64,000 nucleotides of DNA from contig OZ255622.1 in assembly GCA_965276715.1 (NCBI GenBank), positions 868,001 to 932,000 of the forward strand. Reading direction: 5' to 3'. This DNA comes from CAXTPV01 sp965276715. GTDB lineage: Bacteria; Pseudomonadota; Alphaproteobacteria; Acetobacterales; Acetobacteraceae. The position numbers were made by a program, and so were the translations under genes. Each line of letters opens with the position of its first letter. Position 1 is the first letter of the stretch. Below the pieces are notes generated by a model. It was not told the origin of the DNA. It made no database searches and was given only the letters and a program-made list of their open reading frames with translations. Shown here piece by piece: positions 42,245-51,255 of this stretch.

Positions 42245-44683
42245 TCAGCCGCTGCGTGCCGGAAGTCCGATCGAGAAGCCGCCGAGCGTTTTGGCGGTCG
42301 AGGCCGGAGCGCCGCTGACGGGGGCGAAAGGCAGGCTGGGCGATCCGGTCCTGGTCAGGACGAGATCCTGGCCGGCGGCGACGGGGAGTGCGACGATGGT
42401 GCCGCCGACCCTGAACGAGAGCGGCGCACCGCCGAGGCTCACGGTCATGGTCGAACCCGGCCACGGGTTTTTCACCCTGATCGCGCCGGTCATGCCCGGC
42501 TCGATGACGACGGTGGCGGGCACGCCGCCGCGGACCTGGACGTCGACCTTGGTGTTGCCCTGGACGTAGACGGTGCCGTCATAGTCCCAGCCCGGAGGAA
42601 TGGCGGGTCCGACGCGGATGATGCCGTCATAGTCCTGGACCAGCGTCTCGGCGAGCGCGGTCGCGACCACGCCGGTCTGCTCGACATAGAACTCGCCGTC
42701 GGCGGTCTTGGCACCCTCCCAGTTGGCGAACCCGTTCGGGAATGCCTGGTATTTCTCGGTCAGCGCGATCAGGTTGGCACTGACCTGCGCTCCGAGCTGC
42801 AGGCGGGCGGCGTCGATCGGATCGAAGCTCCAGTCGTTGTTGTCGGTGAAGGGCCGATGGGCGAAGGTCCGCTGCTCGAGCCCGAACAGCGGCGAGGTGT
42901 CGCCCACGACATCCCAAGGCCAGACCGGTTCGAGACCGATGTTCTCGGAATTGTGGTTCGAGGCGCTCGGCGCGTAGGAATCCGCGATCACGTCGGCGCC
43001 GGTCGCATCGGCCGCGGCGGTGAGCAGCGTGAGCTTGCCGCTCTCCTCGGTGCGCGGATAGTCCGGCAGCTTGGACAGCGAGATGGAGAGCGACTTCGCG
43101 AGGCCCAGATCGTGGTCGAGCACGAACTCGGCCGCGATCGTCTCGGGGAACGTCGAACGCATCGCCGCGAGATCGGTGGTGGGGTCGGTGGTGTCCCACT
43201 GGGTTTCGTGCGCGTTCGACGGGCTGGTGTGCAGCAGGCCGTCCTCGCCTTCGCTCTGGTAGGCGAGCAGGAACTTCGCCGACACGTGCATGATCGGATA
43301 GTACCGGGCGAGGAAGTTCCGGTCGCGGGTCGCGAGATACTGGGTCCAGATGAAGTGCGAGATCTCGGCGCCGGTCGAGATCGTGCGCGCGTTGTAGTAC
43401 GGCATGAAGTGGGCGCTGCAGGTCACGCCGTTGGTGTAGCCGAAGTCCCATTGCGGGCCGGTCTCGTATTCATAGCCGTTGCCGTTGAACCGCATCGTCT
43501 CGGGGAAGCAGGCGCCCGGCTTGTTGGTGAAGCTCTGCCGGGTCCAGCTCTCGATGTTCTTGAGGTTGGCGCTGTAGAGATTGAAATAGGGGATATTGAG
43601 ATCGGCGAGACCGGCCGAGATGTTGGCCGTCACCTGCATGCGCTGGTTCCAGTGCCACCACGAGGCGGGATCCCATTTCTGGGTGTCCTGCACGGACGAG
43701 AACAGGTTGCCGACGCCGGAATGGAAGCCCGGCCAGATATCGCCGGCCTCGGCGTTCGCGGCATAGAGGTTGATGGTGCGCAGGTTCTCCATGTATTCGC
43801 CGGTGCCGTCGGCGGAATGCAGCTCGATCAGCCCGGCCCGCTGCCAGAACCTGTTCCAGGCCGCGACATGCTCGGAGGCCGAGAGATCCGACAGCGCGGC
43901 GGCGGCGAGCGTGGCGACGTCGCCCGAGCCCGCATAATGCGGCGCGGCGGCGACGATGCGGAACGAGCCGTCGGCGTTGGGCGTGAACGTCACCGTCACG
44001 GTCAGGTTGTTCGTGACCGTCGCGGAGACGTTGCGTGCGATCGCCGTGATCGCCGACAGCGACCCGAAGGTCCGGTTGGAGTGCCCGGGATCGGCCTGGT
44101 TGTTGTCGACGAAGGTCTCCGACAGCGTGCCCACCGATCCCGATGCAGCGGCCGACGGCGAACGGCCGGACCACAATTGAAGCTGGGCGGTCTGCTGCAC
44201 GCCGGGCGCGGCACCGGTGACGTCGACGATGAGAGCGTCGGTGCCCGGCTGCACGTAGGCTCTCGCCGTCATGCCGCCACCGCTCTCGATGAAGCTGCCG
44301 TCGTAGAGATCGAGCCTGCCGGCGTAATCGGCGGCCGTGGTCAGTGGAGCAAGACCCGGGATGACCAGCCAGCCGGGCGAGTAGCGGCCCGGCATGGTGT
44401 CGTCACGGTTGAGTTGCGCGGTCAGGCCGTCGGCACCCCAGACCGCGACGCCGAGATGCCCGTTGCCGAGCGGCATCGCCTGCGATGCCAGCAGGTTGGG
44501 CTGCCCGAGCACGATGTCGGACCTGCCGACGACGCCGGCAGTGTCGACGACGAAACGGTTGCCGTTCCACGCGCTGGTCTGCGCCAGGGCGCCGGACGCG
44601 GCGAGAGCGGGGACGAGGCTCGCGCCGAGCAGCCAGCGCTGGCCTCTCGCCGGCAGCCGGGGCTGCCTTCCGGATGATCTCAT
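42245..44683 (-). CDS. Secreted GH95-like glycoside hydrolase, paralogue 2
   Basis: 812 residues with the same domain order as the downstream gene. An Arg-rich N-terminus and signal segment (WLLGASLVPALAASGALA) precede PLGNGHLGVAVWGADGLTAQ, then GTGEYMENLRTINLY, TSPSNAHETQWD and PVWPWDVVGDTSPLFGLEQR. The C-terminal beta domain includes PPGWDYDGTVYVQGN. By eye well over half of the residues match paralogue 1, with small insertions. It is probably first in a two-gene operon; the promoter would lie in 44684-44825. Export and duplication suggest use of plant or microbial polysaccharide side chains (inference). Confidence 0.75.
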   Translation of the reverse strand: MRSSGRQPRLPARGQRWLLGASLVPALAASGALAQTSAWNGNRFVVDTAGVVGRSDIVLGQPNLLASQAMPLGNGHLGVAVWGADGLTAQLNRDDTMPGRYSPGWLVIPGLAPLTTAADYAGRLDLYDGSFIESGGGMTARAYVQPGTDALIVDVTGAAPGVQQTAQLQLWSGRSPSAAASGSVGTLSETFVDNNQADPGHSNRTFGSLSAITAIARNVSATVTNNLTVTVTFTPNADGSFRIVAAAPHYAGSGDVATLAAAALSDLSASEHVAAWNRFWQRAGLIELHSADGTGEYMENLRTINLYAANAEAGDIWPGFHSGVGNLFSSVQDTQKWDPASWWHWNQRMQVTANISAGLADLNIPYFNLYSANLKNIESWTRQSFTNKPGACFPETMRFNGNGYEYETGPQWDFGYTNGVTCSAHFMPYYNARTISTGAEISHFIWTQYLATRDRNFLARYYPIMHVSAKFLLAYQSEGEDGLLHTSPSNAHETQWDTTDPTTDLAAMRSTFPETIAAEFVLDHDLGLAKSLSISLSKLPDYPRTEESGKLTLLTAAADATGADVIADSYAPSASNHNSENIGLEPVWPWDVVGDTSPLFGLEQRTFAHRPFTDNNDWSFDPIDAARLQLGAQVSANLIALTEKYQAFPNGFANWEGAKTADGEFYVEQTGVVATALAETLVQDYDGIIRVGPAIPPGWDYDGTVYVQGNTKVDVQVRGGVPATVVIEPGMTGAIRVKNPWPGSTMTVSLGGAPLSFRVGGTIVALPVAAGQDLVLTRTGSPSLPFAPVSGAPASTAKTLGGFSIGLPARSG

Positions 44684-44825
44684 GGCGTCACTCCTCCCAG
44701 GCCGCGCGTTTCTCGCGCTTGCCGCCTTGTCTGGTTATCGATACCGGACAGGCGCAGATGTGCCACGGGTGACAGTCCGTTTGGAATGACAAGCGCGTGA
44801 GGCTCGATCTTGAGACGAGCGTCGA

Positions 44826-45986
44826 TCAGGCCAGGACGGCGAGCCCGTTCTCGAGATCCGCGATCAGATCAGCGACGGCTTCGAGGCCGATATGGAACCG
44901 GCAGAGCGGTCCCGCCGCCTGGATGCCGTGGGTGCGCACGATGCCGCCGGTGATGGTGTTGGCGAGGCTTTCGAAACCGCCCCAGGACCAGCCCTTGGCG
45001 AACAGGCGCAGCGCATCGACGAACCGGTCGGCGTCGCGCAAATCGTAGCGAGGCCGTAGCTCGATCGCGAACAGGCTGGCGGTGCCGGTGTAGTGCCGCC
45101 GCCACATCGCGTGTCCCGGATCGGCTTCGAGCGCCGGGTGCAGCACGCGCGCGACTTCGGGCCGGCGCGCGAGCCACGACGCGATTTCGACGCCGCTGGC
45201 TCCCTGCCGATCGAGCCGGACGCCGAGCGTGCGCAGGCCGCGCAGGGTCAGCCAGCAATCGTCCGGGCTGGCACTCTCGCCCAGCGTGAGCGTGGTGTCG
45301 CGCAGGCGCCGCCACAGGACCTCGTCGGCCACCGTGAACGAGCCGAGCAGGACGTCGGCGTGGCCGCCGGCATATTTGGTGAGTGCGGCGGTGGAGATGT
45401 CGACGCCGAGCGCGAAGGGCTGGCAGATCTGCAGCCCCCAGGTGTTGTCGAGCATCAGCAGGGCCGCGTGCGCGTGCGCCACTTCCGCGAGCGCGGGCAC
45501 GTCCTGCATCTCGAAGGTGTTGCTGCCCGGGCTTTCGGTCAGCAACAGCCTGGTGCCGGGCCGGAACAGGCCGTGCAGGTCGGCGGCACCATGTCGCGGA
45601 TCGTAGTAGGTCGTCTCGATACCGAAACGGCGCAGCATGTCGTCGCAGAACCGGCGCGCCGGCCCGTAGACGCTGTCGACGACGACGATGTGGTCGCCCG
45701 ACGAGAGCAGCGACAGCAGCGGGATGGTGATTGCGGCGAGGCCCGAGCTCACCACCTGGCAGCGCGTGCCGCCCTCGATGGCGGCGACCGCCTCCTGCAG
45801 GGCGAATTGCGTGCCGGTGCCGTAGGTGCCGTAGCTCAGCGTGTGCTCGTAGCGGCCCTGCGCCGATTTGCGCAGTTCGTCCATCGACGGAAAGCAGACG
45901 GTCGAGCCGCGTTCCACGGCCGGATTGACCAGCCCGTGCGCGCTCCGGCCGAGCCGCGCCAGCCGGGTCTCGATCCGGTCGGTCAT
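44826..45986 (-). CDS. metC: Cystathionine beta-lyase type PLP enzyme
   Basis: 386-residue trans-sulfuration enzyme. It shows GTGTQFALQEAVAAIEGG near the N-terminus, VSSGLAAI for phosphate binding, and MLDNTWGLQICQPFALGVDIS before the PLP lysine K204 in TALTKYAGGHADVLLG. The DNTWG and GSFT contexts favour the MetC branch, which cleaves cystathionine to homocysteine, pyruvate and ammonia. Cysteine desulfhydrase activity is also possible. ATG 45986 overlaps the end of the sulfurtransferase gene by 4 bases, so it is third in a coupled XRE-SseA-MetC operon. Confidence 0.92.
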   Translation of the reverse strand: MTDRIETRLARLGRSAHGLVNPAVERGSTVCFPSMDELRKSAQGRYEHTLSYGTYGTGTQFALQEAVAAIEGGTRCQVVSSGLAAITIPLLSLLSSGDHIVVVDSVYGPARRFCDDMLRRFGIETTYYDPRHGAADLHGLFRPGTRLLLTESPGSNTFEMQDVPALAEVAHAHAALLMLDNTWGLQICQPFALGVDISTAALTKYAGGHADVLLGSFTVADEVLWRRLRDTTLTLGESASPDDCWLTLRGLRTLGVRLDRQGASGVEIASWLARRPEVARVLHPALEADPGHAMWRRHYTGTASLFAIELRPRYDLRDADRFVDALRLFAKGWSWGGFESLANTITGGIVRTHGIQAAGPLCRFHIGLEAVADLIADLENGLAVLA

Positions 45987-46819
45987 CGCGCTGCTTCGTC
46001 GTCCGGATGAGCGAGCGCGTATTCGGTCCAGGATCCGTCGAACAGGCGGCTGGGGATGCCGGCGGTGTGCAAGCCGAGCGTCAGGATCGCCGCGGTGACG
46101 CCGGTGCCGCAGGAGGTCACCACCGGGCGCTCGCGGGTGACGCCGTGCGAGGCGAACAGGGCGCGCAGCGCGTCCGGGGTCTTGAGGCGGCCGTCCGGTT
46201 CGAGCAGCGCCCCGTAGGGAAGATTTTGGCTGCCGGGGATGTGGCCCGAGCGGATGCCGGCGCGCGGCTCCTGGCCGGTGCCGTCGAAGCGTTCGGACGA
46301 GCGGGCGTCGAGGATGACCGCCTCCCCGGCGGCAAGGCGTTCGATGTCGCCGAGACCGGCGAGCAGCCCTGCCCGCAGCCGCGGGACGAAGCGCGCGGGA
46401 ACCGGCGGCGGCGGATCGCCGGACTCGATCGGACCGGACGCGGTCCAGGCGGGCAGGCCGCCGTCGAGGACATGCACGCGCTCCAGGCCGAACAGCCGGA
46501 ACAGGAACCAGGCGCGCGGTGCCGAGAACAGGCGGCGGCTGTCATAGAGGATCAGGGTGGTCTCGTTGCCGATGCCGAGGTCGCCCGCGAGCCGGGCGAA
46601 CCGGCCCTGCGAGGGGATCATGTGCGGCAGGCTGGTGTCGGGATCGGCGAACAGGTCGAGATCGAGGAAGCGGGCGCCGGCGACATGGGCGTCGCGGAAG
46701 GCGCGCGCGGGATCGAATGCCTCGCCGGGCAGGGCGGAGCTCGCGTCGCAGACGACGAGGCCGGGGTCGGCGAGGTGGTCCGCGAGCCAGCCTGGATCGA
46801 CCAGCGCTGCCTCGCTCAC
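45983..46819 (-). CDS. sseA: 3-mercaptopyruvate/thiosulfate sulfurtransferase
   Basis: 278-residue protein of two rhodanese domains. The N-terminal domain is the inactive copy. The C-terminal one has the catalytic loop around C237 (VVTSCGTGVTAAIL); a Cys-Gly-(Ser/Thr)-Gly loop is typical of 3-mercaptopyruvate enzymes, not of thiosulfate rhodanese (CRKG). GTG 46819 is chosen because homology begins at LVDPGWLADHL and it overlaps the regulator stop by GTGA. It moves sulfane sulfur from mercaptopyruvate to acceptors. Confidence 0.92.
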   Translation of the reverse strand: MSEAALVDPGWLADHLADPGLVVCDASSALPGEAFDPARAFRDAHVAGARFLDLDLFADPDTSLPHMIPSQGRFARLAGDLGIGNETTLILYDSRRLFSAPRAWFLFRLFGLERVHVLDGGLPAWTASGPIESGDPPPPVPARFVPRLRAGLLAGLGDIERLAAGEAVILDARSSERFDGTGQEPRAGIRSGHIPGSQNLPYGALLEPDGRLKTPDALRALFASHGVTRERPVVTSCGTGVTAAILTLGLHTAGIPSRLFDGSWTEYALAHPDDEAAR

Positions 46820-47709
46820 GCGGCGGCGGCGCCCGGTGCGTGCTTGGAGACGAGGCGGCGCAGGATGGCCGCGCCCTCCTGGCCCTTGATCGACGTCTTC
46901 CACAGCAATTCGGCCACGCGCTGATGGGCGGCCACCGCCTCGGCGGCGCCGGTGACGATGGCGACCCCGGTCTGCCGGAGCAGCGAGGCGGCCGGGCGGA
47001 ACGGGTTGACCGCCAGCATCGAGCGGTCGCGCTGGCGCATGATGCGGAACGAGCCGGTGTTCTCGCCCTGGCGCAGCAGGCCGACCTGATAGCCCATCGG
47101 CGGCGTGTCGAGCAGGCCGGCGAGACGCTCGATCTCGGCGGCGGCCACGTCGCGGCAGCGCCGTTCGAGCGCCGGGTCGGGCGGCAGGCCGTGCGAGAGG
47201 CCGTTCTGCACCATGCGCTCGACCGCATCGACGGAGACGAGGGCGATGATCGTTGGCTGGCGCTGCTCGTAGTTGCGGCGCCGTTCCTCCAGCGCCGTCA
47301 GTGTCGACTCGCAGAGGATCGCGAGGCCCGGCTCCTGGCTCCCGCTCACTTCGACGAAGCGCCGCATCGTGTCGGCGACCGCCCGATGGTAGTCGTCGGA
47401 CGTGCCGAGATAGGAGCCGTCGCCGCCGATCTCGAGGATCGTGTCGGCGGTCTCCTCGATCTGCCGGAGCCGCTCGAAGAAGGCAGGCTGGCGCTGGTAG
47501 TATTCGACGCCGATCCCGAGCAGGGACAGCGGGGAGACCTTCAGCAGTTCGGCCAGTCGCTGGACGGTGTCCAGCTTGATGACCTCGCCCTTCTCGTAGC
47601 GGTAGAGCGCCGCCCGCGAGATGCCGAGCCGTTGCGCGATCTCGTCCGCCTTCAGGCCGGACTCCAGCCTAAAAGCCTTGAGCTGGTGCCCGATGTCGGT
47701 CAAACGCAT
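46816..47709 (-). CDS. XRE-family regulator with large C-terminal domain
   Basis: 297 residues. The Cro/C1-type helix-turn-helix is at residues 6-64 (LKAFRLESGLKADEIAQRLG; SRAALYRYEKGEVIKLDT). The rest is an all-helical sensing domain of a type I cannot name, with two cysteines (AILCESTL; ERRCRDV) that might sense thiols or redox state. It overlaps sseA by GTGA and leads the operon, so it probably regulates it. A 158-base divergent gap lies ahead of it. Confidence 0.85.
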   Translation of the reverse strand: MRLTDIGHQLKAFRLESGLKADEIAQRLGISRAALYRYEKGEVIKLDTVQRLAELLKVSPLSLLGIGVEYYQRQPAFFERLRQIEETADTILEIGGDGSYLGTSDDYHRAVADTMRRFVEVSGSQEPGLAILCESTLTALEERRRNYEQRQPTIIALVSVDAVERMVQNGLSHGLPPDPALERRCRDVAAAEIERLAGLLDTPPMGYQVGLLRQGENTGSFRIMRQRDRSMLAVNPFRPAASLLRQTGVAIVTGAAEAVAAHQRVAELLWKTSIKGQEGAAILRRLVSKHAPGAAAA

Positions 47710-47867
47710 CGCGTGCTCTCTGCCTTTCGTCGCCCCGGAACCGTTCCGGCCAACCGCTCATGGCAGGAGTGTCCGATCACGACAAGATCGCGGTGTCCTG
47801 GCGCTTTCGCAACGGACAGTGGCTCCGAATCTGATGAAATGACGGATTCGTGGATGGCTGGCAAGCG

Positions 47868-48548
47868 ATGAACGCGTGGCGGCGCGCGGTCATGCAGGCG
47901 CGCCGGGGCATTCCGCCGCGCATCGCGGCGCGGGACGCATCCGATCACGCGCAGACGACCGTGCTGAGCTGGAACCTGCTGCACAGCACCGGTGCCGCGG
48001 CCGCCGACATCGCGCGGCTGATCCGCATCTTCGAGCCCGACCTGTTCCTCATGCAGGAGGCGACGACTGAGATCGACCTGCTGCCCGACCTTGCCGGCGG
48101 CCACTATGCGCGCACGCCGCTTCCCGGCCGGCGTCACGGCGTCGCGTGCTGGAGCCGCGCCCCCTTCGCGGTCGAGCCGTCCGCCCTGGCCCTGCCGTCC
48201 GGCGCCATCGTCCGGCGCGTCTGCCAGATCGTCCGGCTCGACGGCTTCGCGCTCGCCAACGTGCATCTCTCGCACGGGCAGATGCTCAACCGGCGCCAGT
48301 TGCGGGTGATCGCCGCCGAGCTGCCGGCGCCGGCGGCGGTGCTCGGCGACTTCAACCTGGTCGGGCCGGTGCTGCTGCCGCATTTCCGCGACGTCGGTCC
48401 ACGCGCGCCGACGCACCGGATGGGTGATGTGCTGCCGGTTCGGATCGATCGCTGCCTGGTGCGCGGACTTCTGTGCGAGGCGGCGATCCGGCTGCCGCGC
48501 GTGCGGTCGGATCACCATCCGATCCTGGTCCGGCTCAGGCTCGCCTGA
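47868..48548 (+). CDS. Endonuclease/exonuclease/phosphatase (EEP) family protein
   Basis: About 226 residues with the DNase I-like fold motifs in order: LSWNLLHST (metal-site Asn), LFLMQEATTE (Glu), LANVHLSHGQ, VLGDFNLVGP (Asp/Asn) and RSDHHPILVRL (catalytic His). It may act on nucleic acid or on phospho-lipids or sugars; the family is broad. ATG 47868 is taken; GTG 47850 is possible. No signal peptide is seen. It is divergent from the XRE operon. Confidence 0.88.
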   Translation: MNAWRRAVMQARRGIPPRIAARDASDHAQTTVLSWNLLHSTGAAAADIARLIRIFEPDLFLMQEATTEIDLLPDLAGGHYARTPLPGRRHGVACWSRAPFAVEPSALALPSGAIVRRVCQIVRLDGFALANVHLSHGQMLNRRQLRVIAAELPAPAAVLGDFNLVGPVLLPHFRDVGPRAPTHRMGDVLPVRIDRCLVRGLLCEAAIRLPRVRSDHHPILVRLRLA

Positions 48549-48617
48549 TCCGGGAACGAGAAATGACGAGACGACACATCACCGGTGATGCGATCTGGCG
48601 GGATCGTGACGCTGGTG

Positions 48618-48760
48618 ATGGACACGGACACGATTGTTGCAGCCATGCGAAGCCCGACCGCGCCCCCGCCGCCCTGCTGCGGGCAGCGCGGAACGAGCGA
48701 GTCGCGCTGGCCGCTACGGTGCCGCTGCGTCTCGAAGACGAGATCCGGGCGACGAGCTGG
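48618..48760 (+). pseudogene. Remnant of a PIN-domain (VapC-like) toxin gene
   Basis: The frame starting at ATG 48618 reads MDTDTIVAAMRSP, the beginning of a PIN nuclease with its first acidic residue. The family continuation AALLRAARNERVALAATVPL is found in another frame from about 48658, so a small deletion has shifted the frame. Only about 45 codons remain and the other acidic residues are lost. The rest of the region 48549-48842 shows nothing else. Confidence 0.6.
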
Positions 48761-48842
48761 TGCTGGAAGCAGCGGTCAATGGGCGCGCGGCCGGTCGATC
48801 GCCGCGCCCCGGGGATGAGCCGCCAGACTGGCGGAGGCCCCG

Positions 48843-50279
48843 TCATAGATAGGGCAGCAGCAACCGGGTCCCGGCCTCGCCGAGCTGCACCGGCAGGCCG
48901 CGGCGGTCGATCTCGGCGCGGTCGAGCCGCGACGACATGCGCGCCGCGATCATCTCCTCGAGCCGGCCGGCGAGCGCCTTGTCGTAGACCTCGAGATTGA
49001 GCTCGAAGTTCAGGCGCAGGCTGCGCATGTCCCAGTTCGCACTGCCGATCATGCACCACATCCCGTCGACCACCATCAGCTTGGAGTGCTCGAACGGCGG
49101 CCGGTTGCGCCAGATTCGCACGCCCTCGGCGAGCAGCGGGCCGACATGCGCGCGCGTCGCCCAGTCGACCAGGCGCTGGTTGCTGCGCTCGGGAATGACG
49201 ACGTCGACCTGCACGCCGCGGGTTGCGGCGAGGCTTAGCGCCGTCACCAGCCGGTCCTCGGGCAGGAAGTAGGGCGTCAGGATCCGGATCCTCTCGCGCG
49301 CGCAGGCGACGGCCTGGAGCGTCAGGAACTCGATCTTCTCGATGTCATTGTCCGGCCCCGAGGTGACGACGCGCGCGTGCGCCTCGCCCGATGCCGCCGC
49401 ACTCCCGATCCACAGCGCCGGATCGAGCTCCTCGCCGGTGGCGAAGTTCCAGTCGCGGGCGAAGGCGTCGGCGAGCTGGGCCACGACCGGGCCGCGCACC
49501 TCGAAATGGGTGTCGCGCACCGGATGCCGCGGACGCCCGGTCAGCACGTTCTCGAAGGCGATGTTCATCCCGCCGGTGAAGCCGCGCACGCCGTCGATGA
49601 CGAGGATCTTCTTGTGGGTGCGCAGATTGAGGAAGGGCATCCGCCAGGGCAGGAAGGAATGCATGAAGCGGCCGACCGGGACGCCCCGGCTGCGGAAGGC
49701 GCGCGAGGCACCCGACGCGATGTAGCCGCTGCCGATGCCGTCGAGCAGAACCCGGACCTCAAGCCCGCGCGCGATCGCGCGGCCGCAGGCGTCGACGAAG
49801 CGGCGGCCGGCCTCGTCATGGCGGAAGATGTAGCTCGACAGGGCGACCGTGCGTTCCGCGGCGTCGATCGCCGCCAGCATCGCCGGATAGGCGGCATCCC
49901 CGTTCTCCAGGATCTCGATGCTGTTGCCGGCCAGCATCGGCCGGCCGGTGATCCGGCTGCCGGCACGCTCGAGCGGTGCCAGATGTCCGTCCCAGTCGCG
50001 CGGCTCGGCGCGGTCGCGGCGCGCGCCGCCGAGCCGGCGGTCGACGAGCCGCCGCGCCCGCCTGCGGACCCGATTGATCCCGAACATGACGTAGAGCAGG
50101 CCGCCGAAGATCGGCGACAGCCATCCGAGCCCGATCCAGGCGGTGGCGGCGCCGATGTCGCGCTTGTGCAGCAGCACGTGCATGGTGACACCGATGGCGA
50201 TGACGACGTCGATCGGGGCCAGCAGCTCGGCGCGCATCGTGCCGATCCAGCCGAGGAGTTTCGCCAGGGCGTAATCCAT
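48843..50279 (-). CDS. cls: Cardiolipin synthase (phospholipase D superfamily)
   Basis: 478-residue membrane enzyme that condenses phosphatidylglycerol molecules to cardiolipin. Two N-terminal membrane segments (APIDVVIAIGVTMHVLLH; TAWIGLGWLSPIFGGLLYVMF) precede two HKD motifs, LRTHKKILVIDGVRGFTGG and FEHSKLMVVDGMWCMIGSAN. Length and layout are normal for bacterial Cls. It is divergent from the YraN-like gene. Confidence 0.94.
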   Translation of the reverse strand: MDYALAKLLGWIGTMRAELLAPIDVVIAIGVTMHVLLHKRDIGAATAWIGLGWLSPIFGGLLYVMFGINRVRRRARRLVDRRLGGARRDRAEPRDWDGHLAPLERAGSRITGRPMLAGNSIEILENGDAAYPAMLAAIDAAERTVALSSYIFRHDEAGRRFVDACGRAIARGLEVRVLLDGIGSGYIASGASRAFRSRGVPVGRFMHSFLPWRMPFLNLRTHKKILVIDGVRGFTGGMNIAFENVLTGRPRHPVRDTHFEVRGPVVAQLADAFARDWNFATGEELDPALWIGSAAASGEAHARVVTSGPDNDIEKIEFLTLQAVACARERIRILTPYFLPEDRLVTALSLAATRGVQVDVVIPERSNQRLVDWATRAHVGPLLAEGVRIWRNRPPFEHSKLMVVDGMWCMIGSANWDMRSLRLNFELNLEVYDKALAGRLEEMIAARMSSRLDRAEIDRRGLPVQLGEAGTRLLLPYL

Positions 50280-50341
50280 GCCGGTATTGGCGCGACGCGG
50301 TTCGGGCGCCGCAAGCGGCGGGGATCGAAAGGATCGGCGGC

Positions 50342-50740
50342 GTGTCGGATGGGCAACGGACTGCGAGCGCGCGACGGGCGCGGAACGGCCGCGCGTCGCA
50401 GTCGCTCGGGATCAGGGCCGAGATGCGCGCGGTCGAGGCACTCCGCGCCGATGGCTGGGAGGTCCTTGGCCGGCGGGTCCGGACCGAGGCGGGCGAGATC
50501 GACCTGATCGTGACTCGCGACGGGCTGCTGGCGTTCGTCGAGGTGAAGTCACGTCCGGTGCTTTCGGACGCCGCCGCCTCGCTCGGGCCGCGTCAGCGCG
50601 CCCGCCTGCTCGCGGCGGCGTCCCTGGTCCTGGGCCGCCATCCGGACTGGGGCGAGGCCGGTGTCAGGTTCGACGTCATGGTGGTCGATGGCGCGGGAGA
50701 GGTGCGCCGGATCGCGGACGCGTTCCGCGACGAGGGCTGA
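50342..50740 (+). CDS. YraN/UPF0102 family nuclease-fold protein
   Basis: 132 residues. The endonuclease-like core reads EMRAVEALRADGWEVLGRRV, EAGEIDLIVTRDG and LLAFVEVKSRP. The E-x-D...E-x-K pattern is that of the restriction-endonuclease fold. The family is conserved and its cellular role is unsettled, possibly DNA processing. The start is GTG 50342. The first 20 residues are Arg/Ala-rich and variable. Confidence 0.9.
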   Translation: MSDGQRTASARRARNGRASQSLGIRAEMRAVEALRADGWEVLGRRVRTEAGEIDLIVTRDGLLAFVEVKSRPVLSDAAASLGPRQRARLLAAASLVLGRHPDWGEAGVRFDVMVVDGAGEVRRIADAFRDEG

Positions 50741-50756
50741 GCACGATCGGGCCGCG

Positions 50757-51185
50757 TCAGGCGTCGGCGAGCATCTCGTCGAGCGTGAAGGGGCACTGAT
50801 CCGGGACCGGCAACGGCGACACGCCGTCGATATCGGGGGGCAGGCGGCGCACGGCCCGGCGGTGGAGCTCGGCAATGTCGATGTGCTGCCGCATGGACGG
50901 CGTGAAGTCGGCGCGGGCGTCGTCACGCTGGCCGCGGGCCTCGGTCAGCCAGTGCCGCACGTCTCGCGAGTCCGGCCAGGCGCGCGCCTTCAACATGTGC
51001 AACAGGGCTTGCAACAGATGCGACTTGCACGCGGCGAGCTGGCTTCGGCCCACGCTCTCGATTTCCTCGACGATGTTGGCCCAATCCGGCGCCTCGTTCG
51101 GCGGTGCGCCCGACGCGACCCGGCGCACGAGGCCGGCCTGGTGCTCCGACCATGCGAGAATGTCACTGTCGTACAGGTCACTCAT
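50757..51185 (-). CDS. DUF29 family protein
   Basis: 142-residue soluble protein beginning MSDLYDSDILAWSEHQAGL. DWANIVEEIESVGRSQLAAC and LKARAWPDSRDVRHWLTEA follow, the full DUF29 pattern. The role is unknown; it is abundant in cyanobacteria and alphaproteobacteria. ATG 51185 is chosen because the family starts at this methionine. It ends convergent with the YraN-like gene. Confidence 0.9.
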   Translation of the reverse strand: MSDLYDSDILAWSEHQAGLVRRVASGAPPNEAPDWANIVEEIESVGRSQLAACKSHLLQALLHMLKARAWPDSRDVRHWLTEARGQRDDARADFTPSMRQHIDIAELHRRAVRRLPPDIDGVSPLPVPDQCPFTLDEMLADA

Positions 51186-51255
51186 GCTTCGATCGACGGA
51201 TCCCACGCTGTGGTCGACAATGTCACGGCCTCGGAGTCCCGGGTCCATCCTCGCC

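Noticed and set aside
40769..44677. Very long open frame (about 1300 codons) on the plus strand opposite the two glycosidase genes
   Set aside because: Antisense shadow of GC-rich coding DNA: low-complexity Arg/Gly/Val/Asp-rich translation, no motifs, whereas the minus strand gives two complete exported enzymes.
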